A stretch of 64,000 nt of DNA from Cymbomonas tetramitiformis (lineage: Eukaryota > Chlorophyta > Pyramimonadophyceae > Pyramimonadales > Pyramimonadaceae), in contig LGRX02033391.1 in the NCBI GenBank assembly GCA_001247695.2, positions 24,123-88,122 on the forward strand. The letters run 5' to 3'. Positions 51,101 to 60,078 of this stretch are shown here, in pieces. The notes below the pieces were generated by a model. That model searched no databases. It saw nothing but the letters and a program-made list of their open reading frames with translations, and was not told the DNA's origin. Both the position numbers and the translations under genes were made by a program. The stretch's first letter is position 1. Each line of letters starts with the position of its first letter.

Positions 51101-52454
51101 CAAGCAGTACACTCACCCCGACGGCTATATTGGCGCGAAAATGCTTTACGCCCTTTACGGGCACCGCACCTCAGGACGCCTCTGGAGCGACACCGCTCAC
51201 AACTTCATGAGCGACAACTTTCCCACTCTTAAACGCTCTACTTACGACGAGTGCCTGTACATTGGAACCGTCGACGGCAAGCTACTCTTTGTCCTAATCT
51301 ACGTTGACGACTTCGTTGTTGGCGCACAAGACGAGGCCACCAGAGTGAACTTCCACAACCGCCTCATGAACACCTTCACCGCCACCTACTCCGGCGTGAT
51401 CAACCAATTTCTCCAACTGAAGATCGACGTCACGACGAAAGTCAACGACAACGGCGACTCAGTCCCTGTGAAGATCGACATCTCGAACGAGCGAAGCATC
51501 GAACACCTCGCCGCGAAGTTCCAGATCAACACCGCGAAACAGCAACCTCGTTCACCTATGCTCGAGGGCCTCAACATTCAGGTTCCCAACGCCGAGTCCA
51601 TCGACCGCAGCATTGAGACGCCTGTACGCTCCATCGTATATTCGCTCCTCTGGTTGGCGCGAACTATCCGACCTGACATCTACTACCACGTCACCTACCT
51701 CGCCCAATTCTGTCACACGCCTACTGCCGAAATCATGTCAGCAGCCAAGCGCATTCTCGCCTACGTCTACGGTACCCGCGACTTCTCCCTGACGTACGAG
51801 ATTGATGAACAGCAACCTCAACTAGCAGTCTACTGCGACGCCGACCACGCTGGCGACACCTCCGACCGCAACTCTGTATCTGGCTACTGCCTATACATGC
51901 ACGGTATGCTGATCGACTGGTGGTCGAAGAAACAAAAATCATCAGCAGCGCTATCTTCGACTGAGGCCGAGTATATCGCCATGTCTGAAGCCTGCGTCTC
52001 CGCCCTGGGTATTCGCAACACACTTGCCGAGTACTGGGACCTCGACAGCGACACTATTCCTGTCCACATCGACAACGCAGCTGTTACGCACATCGCGACA
52101 CAGCGGCAGCTGTCCTCACGACTTAAGCACGTCGAAGTGCGCTTTCACGCAGTTCGACAGTGGTGCATCGGCGAAAACGCCAAGTTCCACACCGTCTGGA
52201 TTTCCACCGACGACAACATGGCCGACATCTTCACGAAGGCCCTACCTATCACCAAACAAGGTGTACCGCTCGTCATTAAACACACTGACGCCTTACTCAA
52301 CATCAAAGGCCGCAGAGTGAAACTTCGAGAGCAACTACGAGCAGCCGATCAGCAGAAGCAGCACGCAGCAGCAATGAAACTAGAAAAAGATCAATCGAAC
52401 GAAAGCATCATCCTTGCTACACTTAGAAAGCATGGCTACAGCCCAACAACCTGA
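48132..52454 (+). CDS. Copia pol: protease, methyltransferase-like domain, integrase, RT, RNase H
   Basis: 1440 codons from the first ATG; the frame is open back to the gag stop. Protease: MLVDSGASVCLFN (about 48187). Then at about 48637-49010 an extra domain with YYSLDDPAEEHHWHGRAFW, ANPPY (48811), YTVVLRR, AWWPLTYFF and GTTGLFSRP, matching the DIRS methyltransferase-like domain in order and spacing. Integrase: zinc finger HTCLGH...CGCAHC, catalytic FADTWGP (49424), FRTDNAHEF (49612) and QAQIEVLWH (49719). Reverse transcriptase: YDVSQAFLQAP and YVDD at 51300-51311. RNase H: CDADHAGD (51835), SSTEAEYIA and NMADIFTKALP. Standard Copia order apart from the inserted domain. No stop or frameshift seen. 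Confidence 0.95.
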   Translation: MGGDHVYSTGTTPKQSDEMLVDSGASVCLFNSEDMFAQVNPCRTSLHTASTIDFKPAGIGTAKIDFSMNDGTVHTVVLPDTYYDPNAPNLLSVRQMIDAGFGSPDFIKLFWHHEARLFDILDTGKDYIVHPDQWSPSSTSALSLSQRRPLLQPPPSVLAEKGTVDWMVRRTAYLDYAAFNPHGVCHVDLYTDGKPYPEGNSQCEHYYSLDDPAEEHHWHGRAFWANPPYLNALIHRMLSKMLKDFWKDPNNTSYTVVLRRSEAAAWWPLTYFFQEIDSIPAGTTGLFSRPRAGTYDPEALTDAAGEGGADRVFIQGTPFDTVVLYKDANTVPRIDPNQYLHTCLGHYSADYIIHLIKKGVKFCVNSQRISPRTLKTLLNDCGCAHCKAANTHRPGPFTTFVNAIPPTSPVSLPSVAKPVKWADAKPFEYIFADTWGPCRPPGFDDSVYIHAFKCPATKKAYAFSSSTKGGQHLQLQHVLDDVHAHGHHPQHIVFRTDNAHEFASDEMRTIFRQYKIKHRPGPPYMHEFQAQIEVLWHDMAKIMTTTLKTYGAPLNVWPLAALHAINTIMNVMPNRHINMDTPHYRFTRTHFDYRQLRPFWSECYVWQDPDQRQKTGEPLQVSAKLIDNAKRYRYVGNLPNSVYLCFDTAKAKLKELAKPTFLPDYDVISKHLANTDEALREPSTDAEPYMRSLYPIRRPHELKSNAILDIACSKHGTETHAYVQVHDAQQNLPVWTKLKHYLAMDKSHYSVLQQHSRHRQKHGDTNVHHPCFAQCAARPVDRMKYHPATIVSVDHDPDAKLRYQVYFDSMDKHSTAYCDTDAVVLDSTVKAMLVAARDSGDDPADFPDDVFMDEPDDVKATAALLGPNRHHWEAAKHKEMDGVTEEGRAVMVKSFPKDAKVLPTKLVCKKKRKPDGTLDKFKMRCTTRGDLDKSYYSDFDVFAPTANLHTFRLLMTLCILHGCMPYHYDVSQAFLQAPIPEDEQYYIKFPKQYTHPDGYIGAKMLYALYGHRTSGRLWSDTAHNFMSDNFPTLKRSTYDECLYIGTVDGKLLFVLIYVDDFVVGAQDEATRVNFHNRLMNTFTATYSGVINQFLQLKIDVTTKVNDNGDSVPVKIDISNERSIEHLAAKFQINTAKQQPRSPMLEGLNIQVPNAESIDRSIETPVRSIVYSLLWLARTIRPDIYYHVTYLAQFCHTPTAEIMSAAKRILAYVYGTRDFSLTYEIDEQQPQLAVYCDADHAGDTSDRNSVSGYCLYMHGMLIDWWSKKQKSSAALSSTEAEYIAMSEACVSALGIRNTLAEYWDLDSDTIPVHIDNAAVTHIATQRQLSSRLKHVEVRFHAVRQWCIGENAKFHTVWISTDDNMADIFTKALPITKQGVPLVIKHTDALLNIKGRRVKLREQLRAADQQKQHAAAMKLEKDQSNESIILATLRKHGYSPTT

Positions 52455-52602
52455 CAGTTCCACAGTGACTAGCACAACTTAGCAAGTTACAATTACCTAG
52501 GACCCTAACTATTTGCCTCCGGCAGTGTATCCGTCCCACCGCGAACCGTACACACCGAACCGTAGACACAGTCTGTCACCACACCCACGAGCTGTGGTGG
52601 TG

Positions 52603-52952
52603 TGACGAGTATACAGTATCTCAGACGTCTGCAGCACGAGTCACAGTACACAGTTCCTCGTGCCACACGTCACACTGTATATCGAGTTTACACCTCTCAG
52701 TGTGTCACAGCCTGTTCAGTGTCAGTTCACGACCATGAACTTATAATTCATGACCATGAATTCCTCATTCACGACCATGAACCTGACACTGCTGACGTGT
52801 CACTCACTCAGTGAATTAGTTCACCGAAACCGTTTCCCACTTTAGACTTAGAAAACTTTACGACACCGCAACAGCAATATTTTATCTACAGCAGTATATC
52901 GTTTTATACTTTTGCTTGTGTTTGCCTTTCCCGTTTTCTTGTATTCTCATCT
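52603..52952 (+). repeat. Copia 3' LTR
   Basis: 350 bp, 348 matching the 5' LTR. Followed directly by the CTTGT duplication and the rest of the interrupted gag. Confidence 0.95.
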
Positions 52953-53565
52953 CTTGTCCAATACCGCTCGCGAGGTGCACCCGGCTGTCAACGGTGTCCT
53001 CTACGACACGTTGGCGCACATTGTAGCTGATGGTTCGGCTGCGGAGATGTTCCTCGAGGGCGCTGGGGATGCATCTGACCGAGATGGGCGTCGTGAGATG
53101 ATCGACTTGGCCAAGGGGTGCATTCCCGTTGGCCTAATGACCTCCCACATGAAGGAGTACTACACCATACGCTACGAGGCGAAGGTGGATCCGCGCAAGG
53201 CGCTCACGCTAGAGCACCGCTTGGTCAAGGAAAACACCACACCTGGGTGGTTTCCTGACGACGAGTCGCGCAAGCAGGCCATGGTGGAGCGCCTCGACCC
53301 GGAGTTCTATCGCGCATTGTTGGACAAGTACCCGTTGGAGGCAGACCTTGCTAAGGTCAGCCTGCGGGAACGTGTCCACCAGATCACGGCGGTCTACATC
53401 TCGTGGGCGACGCGGCAGCAGCGGGTGCCACGACGCTCGCGCCTGGTGGCACAGGCGGTGTCACGGGCGCGTTGGTGGCGACTGAAGAACCGGGCGGAGG
53501 CGACGAGAGCGCATTCGACGAAAACCAGAAGCTGCTGCGGCAGATTTTGGACCGACTTAAGTTAG
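52953..53565 (+). pseudogene. Gag of the outer LTR element, middle part
   Basis: Continues the gag after Copia: TAREVHPAVNGVLYDTLAHI, MIDLAKGCIPVGLMTSHMKEYY, KALTLEHRLVKENTTPGWF, MVERLDPEFYRALLDKYPLE. This is the helical capsid pattern of Copia-type gag (UBN2/retrotran_gag-like). Near 53400-53430 the meaningful frame passes to the next ORF, implying an indel or a programmed shift. Confidence 0.75.
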
Positions 53566-54371
53566 TTGAGGCGTACGTTAAGTCCACCGGCGGGCACTCA
53601 GCAGTGACACAGGCGGCGAAACGGCAGCGGGGCGGGCTGGCGGGATTCCGCAACGGTGTTGCGCCCACGGTGGGATTCGACGTGCACGCCAAGAAGGCTC
53701 TGCCCCTCTGCACCAAGTGCAGTGTGGGTGGAAAGAAGTTTTATCATCTGTACCGGGATTGCGAGCGTGGAGGGCGTCGACACACTCCTGGTTCCACTGC
53801 GGCTTATTGCCAGCCGGCAGCGGAGGTGACGGAAGAGGATTTCGAATACGCGGCGTTGGCGTTTCGGTTTCAGCAGGCGGCTGACGAGGGAGCAGAGGCG
53901 TTCGCGGCGGCAGCGGAGACCTACGGCGCTCCGGAGGTACTCAGCGGGGAGCTGGCTGGAGGATTGGACCTGTCCGCCTACGGCTTTGCCGTTGACGGGC
54001 AGGCGGACGCGGGCGAGCGGGATCTGCGGGATCCTGAGCTGGTGAGGCTATCGCAGGAGGTGGACGCGGCAGCGGCGAGGTGCGGGGTGAGTTTCACACA
54101 CGTGAGCGTCCCCCCGCAGGTGGTGCCTGGGCCTGGTGGTGTGCACGCGGTGGGTGCACGCGGCACGAGCATGAGCGCATTCACGTGTGCGGACGCTGAC
54201 GGTGCAGCGGAGCAGGTGCCCGGGAGCATGCTCGCGGCTTACGAGCACGGTGGTGCTGTTGCGGATGCCGTTGTGCCGGAGCCCCGGGTGCTCATCGTGG
54301 AGCCTACGGGTGAGTTCAGCGGTCAGATTGTGGTTCTTGACGCGAGGATGCTGCGGAGGCTGAGCGGGTAG
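53403..54371 (+). CDS. Gag C-terminal part with zinc knuckle
   Basis: Frame overlapping the previous one: GGTGGVTGALVATEEPGGGD, NQKLLRQILDRLKLVEAYV (coiled coil), then CTKCSVGGKKFYHLYRDC (CX2CX8HX4C, about 53710-53765), which is a wider spacing than the usual CX2CX4HX4C. The C-terminal region is acidic and Ala/Gly-rich. It ends at a TAG at 54369; another frame there continues as AECEAAILQMRQEDLAA up to the TIR-like insertion at about 54422. Confidence 0.65.
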   Translation: MGDAAAAGATTLAPGGTGGVTGALVATEEPGGGDESAFDENQKLLRQILDRLKLVEAYVKSTGGHSAVTQAAKRQRGGLAGFRNGVAPTVGFDVHAKKALPLCTKCSVGGKKFYHLYRDCERGGRRHTPGSTAAYCQPAAEVTEEDFEYAALAFRFQQAADEGAEAFAAAAETYGAPEVLSGELAGGLDLSAYGFAVDGQADAGERDLRDPELVRLSQEVDAAAARCGVSFTHVSVPPQVVPGPGGVHAVGARGTSMSAFTCADADGAAEQVPGSMLAAYEHGGAVADAVVPEPRVLIVEPTGEFSGQIVVLDARMLRRLSG

Positions 54372-54439
54372 CAGAGTGCGAGGCGGCTATTCTCCAGATG
54401 AGGCAGGAGGACCTGGCAGCACACCCTACAAAAACAGAA

Positions 54440-54905
54440 ATTTGTTGGTAAGGCCATACCTAGGCGATACTAGGTACGGTACCTGGTACGGCCTAGTTAG
54501 GGCTGTCCTTTTGGGTTCGAAAAAGTACGGGGTAAGTGGGGTTCAGGTTAGGCCGTACCTGGTATGGCCGAACCTTGGCAATACCATTGATGTATATTGT
54601 CTTGGCATGGCCGTACCTGGTATGGCCGTACCGGTCTCTGTGTACTTCATTAGTACGGCCATACCATAGCTTAATACCAGATATATATGGCCGTACCTGC
54701 CCCTTTGGTATTGCATTAATATAGCCATATTTTGATAAAACATTGGCTTTGTAAGGCCTTACCTGTACCGTACCTAGTACGGCCATACTATTCAAAGGTA
54801 TTGCCAAAGTATGGCCATACGGTGCATGGTATGTACTGTGTAGGTACGGCCATATTATAACCGTATTCTATGTAGTACGGGACAAGTTTCGCCATACGCA
54901 TCGTT
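54440..54905. repeat. Left array of GGTAyGGCCrTACC palindromes
   Basis: A dozen or more copies or halves of GGTATGGCCATACC and GGTACGGCCGTACC variants, in both spacings. The motif is self-complementary. A matching array lies at 58145-58890, and scattered copies at 56815-56970. Confidence 0.85.
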
Positions 54906-54959
54906 TAAGTACTGCATCGGTATGCCCGTATTAAAACGATATTTAATATTATATATTTC

Positions 54960-55030
54960 AGCGAGAGCGGGATTCGAACCAGCATTTTTCAGCACACGGG
55001 CTGCTTGAGCTACCATTGCTCCATCTCGCT
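54960..55030 (-). tRNA. tRNA-like gene or pseudogene, anticodon uncertain
   Basis: Minus strand, 71 nt. Acceptor stem AGCGAGA with TCTCGCT pairs at all 7 positions; D arm GAGC...GCTC; T arm with GGTTCGAATCC, a perfect B box. The anticodon arm (AAGCA, loop GCCCGTG, TGCTG) has one mismatch and C instead of U at position 33. By position the anticodon would read CCG (Arg), but the odd loop makes this doubtful. It may be a tRNA pseudogene or the head of a SINE inside the transposable element. Confidence 0.55.
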
Positions 55031-57034
55031 TACAATTGTCATAAATTGCGTATGTAATCTTGCCAATATACTGAGTTAGTATGGCATCATGCTTTGACGC
55101 CGGAGCTGAAGGTTGCAAGCACTTCAATCGATATGGGCGGGATGCGTGTGTAATGTCCTTGTGTACTTCAGATCGTTCAGTTCAGTACTTCATGTTTTTA
55201 CATGAAGTACTGACTTTGAAGACTGTGCAAGTACACCGGTGACAACATGCCGTGCGTGTCACTGCGGCCCTGATCTGCAAGGCGGGCGGATAAGTATCCG
55301 CAGATCAGCGGATCCATGCTGTCTACCAAGTATGGGCGGGGTATGGCCATACTTACCGAGGACTTTTGCACTTTAACCTAATTTTGCGCGTTGACCGTCT
55401 TCATGCTTCTTGATATTCTGCAAACGATAACAATAAAGCCGCCGTCTTAGACTAGCTGTTTGTAAAGCAAAAGTCTTTGAAAACAGCTGGAAGAAATATG
55501 CGACAACATTACGAATATTTAAAGTGCGGCGGCCGTTCTGCGGACATTCAGCGCGGAGACTTACCTCAGATGCGTTGATCATCGGGATCGCTACTTGAGG
55601 AACTTGTTCAAACGTCTGTTGTGAACGCCGCAGTCCAGCTTCTAAAAATAGCAGCAGCTAATATACGTTTGCTTGTTGAAGACGCTATGGTCGATGCTAC
55701 TTCAAATCTGTAGCGCGAACACAACGAAATTAAAGGCGGCGTATTCAAATTCTTGGGAACAAACGCACTTGAAAGTAGAGGGTCAAGACTTGACCAAGTT
55801 AAAGTAACGCATACGTACCTGAAGGACCGGAACCGCAGTGTTTCCATCAATTTCAACTCGGTCAGATATGCAGGAGCCGCAATCTCGCTCTCCTTAAAGA
55901 AATTAGTCACGCAGACTTCAATCTTCGACGGAGTTGCGGGTTTTCATCAGGCACGTACTCCTTAAACTTAAACTGCGCAGTACACTGCCAAAAAATACAC
56001 GTGCCTACGGTGCAAGCGGCACCTGCTGTGACGCTTGCGTTTTGAAAGTGTTGGTGTAGACCGCAACGGCACTGACGCTTTAGAGTCAAGAGTGCTCAAC
56101 GGGGAGGGCTCGTCTACAGTCAATTGTCTATTCTGTATTCAAATTGCGCGATCGATGAAATCGGGTATCGATCTCGATTCTGACGGATACAACGATACAG
56201 TGCCACACGATTTTGACGCAGGTCACCCGCACGATGCGTAATGATCTCGATCGAAGAATCGACTGCAGTATCGATGACTCGAGCAGTCGATTTCAACTAG
56301 CACCTGTGAAAAGATTTTTTTCCGGTGATTCAAAAAAGAAATCCCCGTTGTACGTGTGTGGGGGTTTTTTGCACTACGAGCATAATTTTGGATTTTTGAG
56401 AAGTTCGACATATTTCACTGTAAATGCCCCATCTTTGCACCGAATTTTGTTTTTGGGAGTTTTTTCCGGTTTTTCAGGAAAACTGGCATTTTTTTCCGAA
56501 CCCACGAAGGACAGCCCCACTTACCCCATACTTGTTCGTCCTTTTCGTACCTCAGCCCCACTTACCCCGTACTTGTTCGTCCTTTTCGTACCTTGGCCCC
56601 ACTTACCCCGTGCTTTTTCGAACACAAAATGACAGCCCTGCCTAGCCACAACCTAGCCCATACCCCAGATTCAACTCCACCATGTCTCAGCCACACTTAC
56701 CCCGTACTTTTTCGAACACAAAAGGACAGCCCTGCGCAGGTCATACCCCAAAAAGGACAGCCCTACCTAGGCCATACCCCAAAAAGGACGGCCCTAACTG
56801 GCATGGTGGTACCTATTTTTGGTATGGCCGTATTGTTCAACGTACCTTGATGAAGTATGGCCAAGGTACAATTTTAAGTATGGCCGTGCCAGTTTAGGTA
56901 TGGCCGTATTGGTCAACGTACCTTGGCCATACTTCATGATTAGGTATGGCCGTACCTTTTCGACCAACACCATACCCGAGTTTGCACTTCCAAAACGTGA
57001 CTTGGAGCGATGGGATACGCGTTGCAGGCATCGA

Positions 57035-58106
57035 ATGGCCAACCGTGGGCAACGGTTAACACAGGGTGGGATACCGGCAGCAGCAAAGTCCCAAAACTAT
57101 GCAAAAAAAGCAGCTCTCGCACTCCGGCCAAATAAAAAGGCGCATGGTGGTGGAGGTGGAGGTGAAGGTGAAGGTAAAGTTGAAGGTGAAGGTGAAGGAT
57201 ATGATGCCGACGATGACGATGGCGAAGCGCAAGATCCAAAGAAACCTCGGATTTCCGACTGGGAACATGAGTTTTGGGGAGGTATGGACGGAAGTGAGGC
57301 GGAAGCGTTGGCGCGGGCCAACGGGGGGAGCTTGAACGACTTCGCTTCCACGTCCCGTGATATATACCCTCAGCCCCTCTGCGACCCGGGCGAGGCCTCC
57401 GAGGTCAGGGTCGGCATGAACATCAGGTGACCTCCCGAGCCGAGTGCGTGTATGCATTCGGTGATGTAGTGCATCATACGTGCCATCGTATCTTGGCAAT
57501 ACAGTACACACTTTTCGGTAGGTTGTCCCGTGCCACAACCGTCCCATGTCAGGGTATGGTAATAGTACGTGCAGACTTTCGCACACTCGGATGGAATGTC
57601 TTACGGAAATCATTGGTAGATGCAAACTTGTGCGCCGGAGGCCCTGTCCAAATTTTTAGTTTGCATGGCGATATTATTAGGTACCTAGGTCCTCGGTTGT
57701 ATTCAGTGATGTGCATACCACCGTGCGTACCCCGACCGTACGCACTGTAGGTATTTGGTAGGCAGGCCCGTACTAAGGCCGTACCACGTTAGGGTGCGGG
57801 TGGTGGTACGGGAGGACATGTTGATGACAGTACTTTGGTGTTTGCAGGGATTCGGACCCCGGCGGGGGTCATCGAATGGCGAATCAAAGGCCTTTGCCAG
57901 TCAACGACTACGGTCATGTGACGGGGGCTAAGTATGAAGACATTCTGCGGGTTTGGTGTGATGGTGAATTGGGCAAAGGCGATAAGCAATTAGAAATGGT
58001 TATGACGACCCTTGCGCAAGAAACCGTGGATAAAGAGATCAAAAATGCAACGGCCTCTTGTGACCTTGTGAATTTTTGTACATATGAATCAACGGCTTTC
58101 CGGTAA
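57035..58106 (+). CDS. Two-exon gene of the palindrome-rich element, unknown function
   Basis: Exon 1 57035-57426 (MANRGQRLTQGG, a Gly/Glu/Lys repeat near 57145-57200, ISDWEHEFWGG, LNDFASTSRDIYPQP), intron 57427-57847 (GTGACC...TGTTTGCAG), exon 2 57848-58106 (PLPVNDYGHVTGAKYEDIL, KQLEMVMTTLAQETVDKEI). The join keeps the frame (NIR then DSDPGGG). About 217 residues. The intron carries the element's own palindromic motif. The open frame extends upstream of the chosen ATG, so an earlier exon is possible. Not recognised. Confidence 0.5.
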
Positions 58107-58144
58107 TAACGTTTCAATATATCTCGTTATTTGCAAGGATAAAT

Positions 58145-58890
58145 AATATGGCCGTACCCGGGCGGTGTCACTGGTATATATGGTGCAGGTATGGTCCTAG
58201 TATGGGGTAGGGAGTATGGCCTTACCTGCACGATACCTGCGCCATACCCCTGGCATGGCGCAGGTATGGTCCTAGTATGGGGTAAAAAGTAAGGCCGTAC
58301 CTGTACCATACCTGCCCCATACCCCTGGCATGGCGCAGGTATGGTCGTGCCGGTATGGTCCTAGTATGGGGTAATAAGTAAGGCCTTACCTGTACCATAC
58401 CTGCCCCATACCCCTGGCATGGCGCAGGTATGGTGCCGGTATGGTCCTAGTATGGGGTGAAAGGTAAGGCCATACCTGCACCATACCCCTAGTATGGTGT
58501 TGGTATGGTCATACTCGTAATAGTTAGTGCGGCCATCCCAGCACAATACCTCTCGGTATGGTATTGGTATGGCCATACCCGTATGCCCTACTAGGGCAGT
58601 ACCTTGACGTATGTGCACCAGGTATGGCCGTACTTCAACTCAGGTATTGCCAGGTATGGCCCTGATAAGGAAATTCGCCACTTTCAATTCCAAATCCTGG
58701 AAACGTGAAAGGTATTTTCACCTCCAAACTTGACCTATATGTCTTAGAATTTCGTCCTTTATGCATACATGCAATGAAACATGTCGAATGAACACTTTCA
58801 TGTTCACGGTTTTGGCCCATTTTGGCCAATGCACAATTGTACGGGTATAGTATGGCCGTACTATACTCAGGTATGGCCATAGGTAGGGCC
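58145..58890. repeat. Right array of GGTAyGGCCrTACC palindromes
   Basis: Includes longer direct repeats of about 70-85 bases built on CCTGGCATGGCGCAGGTATG and GTCCTAGTATGGGGTA (58195-58460). Counterpart of the left array; together they form subterminal repeats of the TIR-like element. Confidence 0.85.
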
Positions 58891-58936
58891 AAGGTACGGG
58901 GTCCTGTTTTTGTAGGTACAGCAGCACAGCGCCTTC

Positions 58937-59467
58937 ATGGCACGTGCACCGGTGCAGCAGAACGACGAGAAGAAGAAGATTGAGGAGCAGGCGGTGGTGC
59001 CTGCACGGTGCCGTGGTGCGGCCGCTCAGCCGGTGGGCTGTGGGGCCTCGCCTTTCGGTGCCAGCCAGCGGCTGATGTGGACCGTGTGCATGCTTGGCAT
59101 GTTCGTGTGTGTGGCGGGAGCACTGCGGGGCACGGGAGAGCTGGGGGCGGCTGGAGGCGGGCCGGCTCATTTGGCAGAAGAGTTTTTCACGGACGAGCAC
59201 GGCCGGGTGTGGTTCTACCCGGAGCCGGTCGAGATTACGTTCGGGACGCACGACATTGACGGCTGGGAGCACAGGCTACAGGAGGCGGTAGACGTGCTCA
59301 CGGCACGTGTTCGTGACGTATTGCCGTCGGATGGTGGTGCAGCTGCAGATGGTGGTGCACTGGCAGCTGGTGGTGCTCACGTGTACGGCAACCCGCCGTT
59401 CGACGTGGCAGAAGATTGCGAGGAGGCAGCGGTGCTGGGTGACTACGAGGACGAGTACGAGTACTAG
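58937..59467 (+). CDS. Small membrane-type ORF of the outer LTR element
   Basis: 176 codons from ATG at 58937 (MARAPVQQNDEKKK). One hydrophobic segment, MWTVCMLGMFVCVAGALRG (residues 47-65), after a basic N-terminus suggests a type II membrane or signal-anchor protein. Then EEFFTDEHGRVWFYPEP and an Ala/Gly-rich stretch ending HVYGNPPFDVAEDCEE and an acidic tail. HVYGNPPFD is close to motif IV of the methyltransferase-like domain in the LINE ORF3, but the rest of the domain is absent, so it may be a remnant or chance. It lies between the TIR-like element and the 3' LTR. Confidence 0.45.
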   Translation: MARAPVQQNDEKKKIEEQAVVPARCRGAAAQPVGCGASPFGASQRLMWTVCMLGMFVCVAGALRGTGELGAAGGGPAHLAEEFFTDEHGRVWFYPEPVEITFGTHDIDGWEHRLQEAVDVLTARVRDVLPSDGGAAADGGALAAGGAHVYGNPPFDVAEDCEEAAVLGDYEDEYEY

Positions 59468-59791
59468 CTGTGCTGCGGGCACACTGTGGCAGCGGGCCTA
59501 GTGTGACCTATGTGTGCTCGGGTGACAGGCAGGGGGACCATTGCACCGACACAACTTTGTTATTCACCGTAGTATTTGGCAGATTTTGCTTTTTCAGCTG
59601 TGGTGCATCTGTAGATTTCAGATTGCAGATCCGTTTTCACTGTTGCAGTTATTCACTGTAGTTTCCGTCGGCTATGCAGCCACTGCTAGGATTCTCAGAA
59701 TTGCACAGTATGTTTCGTCATCGGACTTTATGCATCTCATGTATTTGCATATCTCACTTTCTGGCACACCACTCCTCGATGGAGGTGGTGT

Positions 59792-60073
59792 ACTGGGATT
59801 TAGCCGTTTTGCACCCGACAGCCCTGACCGGGAGTCCCGGTGCAGGCCTCGGCTAGACCCCTAGTCCATCTCAGACTGTGTGATTAGTTCGATCTGATCC
59901 GACGGTCCGTACCGCACGTGTCACGTTCCGACCCATCGGGTTAGGGTTTAGTGCATATATAGACTTTACCGTATTCACTATCTTGACTTTTATCACTTAT
60001 CTATATCTAGTGCTTGGATAGCCCTTCCACTGTGTTTGCCCACCTGATAGTATCCCACGAGGATATCCCAGTA
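59792..60073 (+). repeat. 3' LTR of gag-only element
   Basis: No difference seen from the 5' LTR over 282 bases, followed by the AACAT target duplication. Preceded by GATGGAGGTGGTGT, a possible polypurine primer. Confidence 0.9.
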
Positions 60074-60078
60074 AACAT

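Larger units (their letters stand above)
43487..52952 (+). mobile_element. Copia (Ty1-type) LTR retrotransposon, apparently intact
   Basis: LTRs 43487-43836 and 52603-52952 are both 350 bp and differ at two positions only (near 43792 and 52908). CTTGT flanks it at 43482-43486 and 52953-52957. Two long ORFs, gag and pol, lie in one frame. All enzymatic motifs are present, so this copy may be active. It lies in the gag of the outer LTR element. LTR ends are TGACGAG...TCATCT, not the canonical TG...CA. Confidence 0.95.
54424..58916. mobile_element. TIR-like element rich in GGTATGGCCATACC palindromes
   Basis: Ends are CCTACAAAAACAG (54424-54436) and its complement CTGTTTTTGTAGG (58903-58915). 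GCAGCACA occurs just outside both ends (about 54415-54422 and just right of 58917), a possible 8-bp duplication. With one copy kept, one frame of the outer gag continues across (EDLAAQRL), supporting these limits. Inside are a two-exon gene, a tRNA-like sequence and dense palindromic 14-mers near both ends. GGGCTGTCC...AAGTGGGG at 54500-54541 recurs inverted at 56691-56732, and a CACTTACCCCGTACTT motif is repeated at 56510-56710. 55031-56500 has no gene I can support. No transposase seen, so probably non-autonomous. Confidence 0.6.
40312..60073 (+). mobile_element. LTR retroelement with gag but no visible pol, hosting two later insertions
   Basis: Two 282-bp LTRs (40312-40593, 59792-60073) appear identical, and AACAT flanks the whole at 40307-40311 and 60074-60078. 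It sits inside the minus-strand Gypsy-like gag, whose frame is restored when it is removed. On its own + strand it has a gag gene (43111-54371) and a small membrane-type ORF (58937-59467). Copia (43487-52952) and a TIR-like element (about 54424-58916) are nested in it. Removing both leaves about 5.8 kb with no RT or integrase, so it is non-autonomous in this copy. Confidence 0.9.
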
